Origin: a virus
Direction: 5' to 3' (one strand)
DNA: 40,138 nt
Virus record (IMG/VR): IMGVR_UViG_3300005577_000057
Coordinates: 1 to 40,138 of that record
Positions 36,660 to 40,138 of the stretch are shown here, piece by piece (position 1 is the first letter of the stretch; each line of letters begins with the position of its first letter). The translations under genes and the position numbers were made by a program. The notes beneath the pieces are model-generated. The model was not told where the DNA came from and did no database searches. It worked only from the letters and a program-made list of their open reading frames with translations.

Positions 36660-39191
36660 TCAATTGATGTTCGCGACGCCCAGCGAGTGGACGCGGCCGG
36701 GCACATTGACCTTGCCGGCGTACTCGAGGTCGCCATCGGGCTTGCACGGGTTGGCCTGGGTGCAGGTGCCACTTCGGCCCCCGTCCGTCCACCAGACGAT
36801 CGGTGCGTACCAGAACGAGTGCAGCGCGCGGCCGGTGTAGTCGCCGACGGCCAGCAGATAGCTCTCGGCGCCGTGGTTGTCGACGTCCTCAATCGTGATC
36901 GGGTCGGTGACCGTCGGGCGCAGGCTGATCGACTTGAAGACCTTCGCGCTGCGCATGGCCGCGTCGAACTGCCAGAGTTTGGCCTCGCCGGTCTCACGCG
37001 ACAGGGTCCACCAGTAGCGGTCCTCCGGGCCCTCCGAGCCGTAGAGCAGGCTGTTGCGGTTGCCCTGAGGGCCGTTCATGCCCTTCTCCTTGAGGTAGGT
37101 GATCGCCGTGACGTTGCCGCCGACGTCGAGCTCGGCCACCTGGGCGATGTCGCTGGGCGCGCCGACGGCGACGGCCTTCTGGTCGAGGTAGCGGGAGCCG
37201 AGATCGAACACGCGGGCCTTGCCATCCAGGCCGCCAATCAGCGCGCGCGCCGCGCCGGTGCGGCTCAGCGCCAGGGACGTCACCTCGGACGGCAGGTCGA
37301 TCGTCTTGACCACCACCGGCTTCTGAGCAGGAGCCACGTCGAAGGTGTACGGCCACTGGGTCGCCGCCGGGCCGCGCGAGGCGATCAGGGCTTGGAAGCC
37401 GGCGTCGTTCTTCGTGAGGTACTGCTCGCGGTAGTACATGAACAGCGGGCGCAGGTCGATGACGGCGGCGCGCTTCTCGCTCTTGCTTCCCACCACCAGC
37501 ACGCCGGTGCGCGCGATGGCTGTCGTCCAGTTGCCGTCGTAGAAGCGCTTGCGGTTCGCCTCGGTCAGGATGTTCTGCGTCCAGAAGCTGTCGATGACCT
37601 GGTAGCCCTCGCGGTCCTTGGACACGCCGGTGGTGACGGCGATGCTGGTAGGCGCGGTCACACCGGCCGGGAGGTCGATCTCGCCGATCACCTTGCCGCC
37701 CGAGTAGTTGCCCAGGCCCGGCAGGCCGGGATATTCCTGGGTGTGGTTACCCCAGTTGCCATACCACTTCGAAAGCGGCTCGTTGGCGCACCACTGGCAG
37801 GCGTCGGACATGGCCACGACGATGACCTTGCCCTTCACGTTGACCGTGTCCCAGGCCGTCACGAAGACAAACTCGCCGCTGTTGCTGGCGGTCAGGCCGG
37901 TGACCTGCAGGCCGGCGCGCGCGACGTTGACCTTGAAGAAGTTGTGCGCGGTGTTGCTGCCCACGCCGAACATCCAGCCATCGGACATCAGCACCAGGCT
38001 GTTGGTGTTCCAACCGCCGCGGCCGTAGGCGCGCATGACCTGCACGACCTTGTCGTTCATCGGGATGGTGCCGATCGGCGAGCCGCCCTGGATGCCGGCT
38101 AGGCGCGCGGTGTTCTCGTCGGTGTCGCAGTTGTTGAGCGCCTTGTTGATGTAGGTCGTCCACGAGCACTCGGGCTTGATGGAGATCGTGCCGTGGCCGA
38201 CGTTGAGCACCTGGTAGCTGCCGACGCCCGGGTAGCGCTTCGCGGGGAAGCCGGCCGGGTTGGTGTCGGGCACGAAGCCGATGTTGGCGATGCTCGAGCT
38301 GTAGTCGCCAGGACGACCTTCGATCTTGCCGAGCTGGTACTCGCCACACCAGGACTGATCGCCCACGCCGCAGCCGCGACCGCCGGCGACGCCATCGGGG
38401 AAGATCTTGGGCGGGTTGTGCTGACCGGAGAGGTCGGCCATGCTGAAACTCGCGCGCGGGCCCGGGTAGCGCAGGGTCGGCGCAGCCAGCGAGGACGGCT
38501 TGCCGCGCAGGTACTCAACGCCGGCAGCCGTGCCCATGGTGGCGGCGACAGCGCGGTACTTCTCCGGCGTGTCGATCGCGCTGTTGACGGGCGTTGGATC
38601 GGGCTCGACCACCGGAGGCACCACCACCACGGGCGGCTCAACCGGCGGCGTGACGACGACCGGCGTGGTCACCGGCAGCGTGGTCGGGCCGTAGCAGGCC
38701 TTGAGGCTGCCGACGGCTGGGTCGATGTCCTGCCAGAGGTGCGAGCGGCACAGGTGCTTGCCGACGGGCAGCTCGGACACGCGGACCTTGCCGGGCACCC
38801 CGAAGGCCACACGCGTCGGCGTCGTCAAGACGAAGTCGATGTGCTCGGGCGCGAGCTTGGCGCCGAGGACCGGGTCGACCGGATCCACCATCGGCGGCAC
38901 GACGACCACCGGCACACCGCCGCCCTTGAGCGTGTACTTGCACTGCTTGCGCGGCGAGGCCATGACGCCGGGCAGGCCGAACGTCGACGGGTGGCAGACA
39001 TAGCTGCCGGCGTCGAGCGTGCGCTCGGTCCAGGCCGTGCCGGCGCCGTAGCTGACGACGGCCGGCGCGGCGAGCTTGAACTGCGTCGAGGCGGCGTTGG
39101 CCTCGTCGGCCAGCTTGGTGCCGGCGGGCGTAGCGGCATGGGCCAGGAGGGTAGCGGACAGCAGCGCGCCCGTGATGAAGATGCGTTTCAT
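36660..39191 (-). CDS. Large exported protein of unknown function, 843 aa
   Basis: 843 aa from the ATG at 39191, coupled to the small upstream gene by ATGA. A Sec signal peptide (MKRIFITGALLSATLLAHA) is clear, with cleavage after AHA. Residues about 50-90 and 130-170 look like two copies of a small domain with paired Cys (AGSYVCHPST...KQCKYTL and VGKHLCRSHL...LKACYGPT). A Pro/Val-rich linker (about 171-202) leads to a 640-residue beta-rich body with Trp- and Gly-rich segments (GRGGWNTNSLVLMSDGWMFG, AWDTVNVKGKVIVVAMSDAC, LALSRTGAARALIGGLDGKA), suggesting a propeller-like fold. It lies between tail fibre and lysis genes. Not a recognised family. It may be a surface or periplasmic effector or a virion-associated enzyme. 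Confidence 0.7.
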   Translation of the reverse strand: MKRIFITGALLSATLLAHAATPAGTKLADEANAASTQFKLAAPAVVSYGAGTAWTERTLDAGSYVCHPSTFGLPGVMASPRKQCKYTLKGGGVPVVVVPPMVDPVDPVLGAKLAPEHIDFVLTTPTRVAFGVPGKVRVSELPVGKHLCRSHLWQDIDPAVGSLKACYGPTTLPVTTPVVVTPPVEPPVVVVPPVVEPDPTPVNSAIDTPEKYRAVAATMGTAAGVEYLRGKPSSLAAPTLRYPGPRASFSMADLSGQHNPPKIFPDGVAGGRGCGVGDQSWCGEYQLGKIEGRPGDYSSSIANIGFVPDTNPAGFPAKRYPGVGSYQVLNVGHGTISIKPECSWTTYINKALNNCDTDENTARLAGIQGGSPIGTIPMNDKVVQVMRAYGRGGWNTNSLVLMSDGWMFGVGSNTAHNFFKVNVARAGLQVTGLTASNSGEFVFVTAWDTVNVKGKVIVVAMSDACQWCANEPLSKWYGNWGNHTQEYPGLPGLGNYSGGKVIGEIDLPAGVTAPTSIAVTTGVSKDREGYQVIDSFWTQNILTEANRKRFYDGNWTTAIARTGVLVVGSKSEKRAAVIDLRPLFMYYREQYLTKNDAGFQALIASRGPAATQWPYTFDVAPAQKPVVVKTIDLPSEVTSLALSRTGAARALIGGLDGKARVFDLGSRYLDQKAVAVGAPSDIAQVAELDVGGNVTAITYLKEKGMNGPQGNRNSLLYGSEGPEDRYWWTLSRETGEAKLWQFDAAMRSAKVFKSISLRPTVTDPITIEDVDNHGAESYLLAVGDYTGRALHSFWYAPIVWWTDGGRSGTCTQANPCKPDGDLEYAGKVNVPGRVHSLGVANIN

Positions 39192-39349
39192 GGGCGGGCC
39201 TCGGTGGGTTGCGGAGCAGACAGGGGCGCGGGCTGCAGCTGGCGCAGCGCCGCGACGGCGGGCTCGACCTCCCCCATCGGGCGGGAGAGCAGGTAGCTGA
39301 GCAGCGCGTCGCGCAGCGCGGCCGGGATCAGGTAGAGGGATTGGTCCAT
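39188..39349 (-). CDS. Small protein, 53 aa, between tail fibre and exported protein
   Basis: 53 aa, MDQSLYLIPAALRDALLSYL at the start, helical with a Pro-rich end. It starts one base after the tail-fibre stop and overlaps the exported protein start, so all three are probably cotranslated. Function unknown; a fibre chaperone or a lysis-associated peptide are possibilities. Confidence 0.6.
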   Translation of the reverse strand: MDQSLYLIPAALRDALLSYLLSRPMGEVEPAVAALRQLQPAPLSAPQPTEARP

Positions 39350-39350
39350 G

Positions 39351-40138
39351 TCAGGCAGTGGTGAGGAGTTTTCGGGGGACGCCGGCTGCGTCACAGACGG
39401 TGATGTAGCCGTTGGCCGCGGCGTCGCCGGAGGAGGTGAAGGCGCCGATTCCCACCAGGCCCGTGCCCCTGCCCTTGAGCAGCAGGTTGGCATTCACGGA
39501 TGGGCCGTTGGGCTCGATCGTTGCGAACCCGCCCACGTCGGCGAGGTAGAGGTGATCGTTGGTCAGCTTCATGTAGTCGCCCGACCGAAGCACCTCGTTC
39601 GTGATGTTGAAGCCGGCGAAGTCCAGGCCGCGCGCGATGGTCCGCTTCGCGCCGTCCATCCAGACGGTGTCCATCACCGAGCCGCCGGAGAAGATCGGGT
39701 CGGCGCCGTTCGCGTCTGTGAAGGTGAAGGCCGACGTCCAGCCGATGTGCCCGGTGTAGGTGCTGTCGAGCTCGCTCTGGCCGGCGATGCGAATGCCGCA
39801 GTCGATCTTCGTGCCGCGCGCCGCGTTCACCCCGATCACCGAGATACCCGAGCTGTACTTCAGGCCGACGGTGCCGGTGCCGATGAAGGTGTTGAACTCG
39901 GCGCCGGTGGCGTCGAACACGTACTGGGCCAAGGCGTTGACGTAGGTGGCGCCGGCCAGGCCGAAATACGCGCCCTTCTCGTTGCCTGCCGTGCCGCCGT
40001 CGCCGCCGGTGCTGCCGTAGCCTTGGGCGTAGGCACAGCCCTGCGTGCCGACATAGTTGCGGTTCAGGTTCAACAGGTTGGTCGCGCCGTCTTGGTGCTC
40101 GGCCGAGCCGTACATGCCGATGCGCCCGCCCTTGGCCG
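39351..40138 (-). CDS. Tail fibre protein, C-terminal part (enters from right edge)
   Basis: 261 codons up to the window edge, ending in TGA at 39351. The frame is open to the edge, with no upstream start needed. The body is Gly/Asn/Thr-rich with fibre-like repeats (NLLNLNRNYVGTQGCAYAQG, then FIGTGTVGLKYSSGISVIGV, then NANLLLKGRGTGLVGIGAFT) and ends in ITVCDAAGVPRKLLTTA, typical of a phage fibre tip. It is probably the continuation of the N-terminal part at 1-927. The two fragments join in frame if the final CG of the window and the first CG are the same bases. Confidence 0.78.
   Translation of the reverse strand, partial: AKGGRIGMYGSAEHQDGATNLLNLNRNYVGTQGCAYAQGYGSTGGDGGTAGNEKGAYFGLAGATYVNALAQYVFDATGAEFNTFIGTGTVGLKYSSGISVIGVNAARGTKIDCGIRIAGQSELDSTYTGHIGWTSAFTFTDANGADPIFSGGSVMDTVWMDGAKRTIARGLDFAGFNITNEVLRSGDYMKLTNDHLYLADVGGFATIEPNGPSVNANLLLKGRGTGLVGIGAFTSSGDAAANGYITVCDAAGVPRKLLTTA

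Noticed and set aside
36606-38102. 498-aa plus-strand open frame opposite the exported protein
   Set aside because: The opposite frame has a clear signal peptide and balanced composition; this one is a shadow.
1-40138. Diversity-generating retroelement for the tail adhesins
   Set aside because: No reverse transcriptase frame and no template/variable repeat pair with adenine-specific differences were seen near the spike or fibre genes.

Overview
The window reads as one essentially complete temperate phage (or excised prophage) genome. It is high-GC, with genes packed end to end through ATGA/GTGA/TGATG stop-start overlaps, and almost no host DNA. The gene flavours (DUF551 proteins, NinB, a lambda P-like loader, a GH108 lysozyme) and the high GC suggest a host among the Betaproteobacteria, probably Burkholderiales; this is inference from protein character, not from a search. 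The two window ends both lie inside the same tail-fibre gene. The N-terminal half runs off the left edge and the C-terminal half enters from the right edge, so the window looks like a circular map opened inside that gene. The frame closes if the terminal CG bases are counted once, giving a genome of about 40,136 bp.

Late region, minus strand, 21.2 kb leftward to 0.9 kb and continuing from 40.1 to 35.2 kb. This is a T7-type (podovirus) virion module in nearly the T7 order: small head proteins, head-tail connector, an inserted receptor-binding cassette (lectin-like protein plus tailspike), scaffold, terminator, major capsid, small structural protein, terminator, tail tubular A and B, GNAT-like protein, three or four ejection proteins including a lytic transglycosylase, small and large terminase, tail fibre. 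A large exported protein of unknown function and a lysis cassette (TM/coiled-coil protein, GH108 lysozyme, holin) follow. A 34-bp element occurs three times on the minus strand: at the head of the late region, before the capsid gene, and before the tail-fibre gene. Two strong intrinsic terminators bracket the capsid block. No phage RNA polymerase gene is visible.

Early left operon, minus strand, 26.9 to 21.2 kb: Cro-like regulator, very small membrane peptides, a ribbon-helix-helix-like protein, a lambda O-like initiator with an iteron cluster (candidate origin) inside its gene, a lambda P-like helicase loader, small winged-helix proteins, a VRR-NUC nuclease, NinB, a Ref/HNH-like zinc protein and a DUF5710 protein.

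Switch region, 26.9 to 28.1 kb. A plus-strand repressor without a peptidase domain is followed by an exported protein that may be a lysogenic-conversion gene, and by a terminator. Four copies of the palindrome TAGC-AAAA-GCTA sit in pairs at two promoters, one driving the left operon and one driving the right plus-strand operon, so one repressor probably controls both.

Right operon, plus strand, 28.1 to 35.0 kb: many small proteins, an SSB-like protein ending in DEIPF, two DUF551 proteins, an AlpA-like excisionase, a tRNA 3'-end sequence that is the likely attP core, and a tyrosine integrase. Because attP lies between xis and int, integration would place int directly downstream of the host tRNA and separate it from xis.

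No gene-free stretch exceeds 300 bases. The longest gaps are 33825-34053 (attP region), 14943-15165 (capsid leader, terminator and 34-bp element) and 35011-35192 (inverted repeats).
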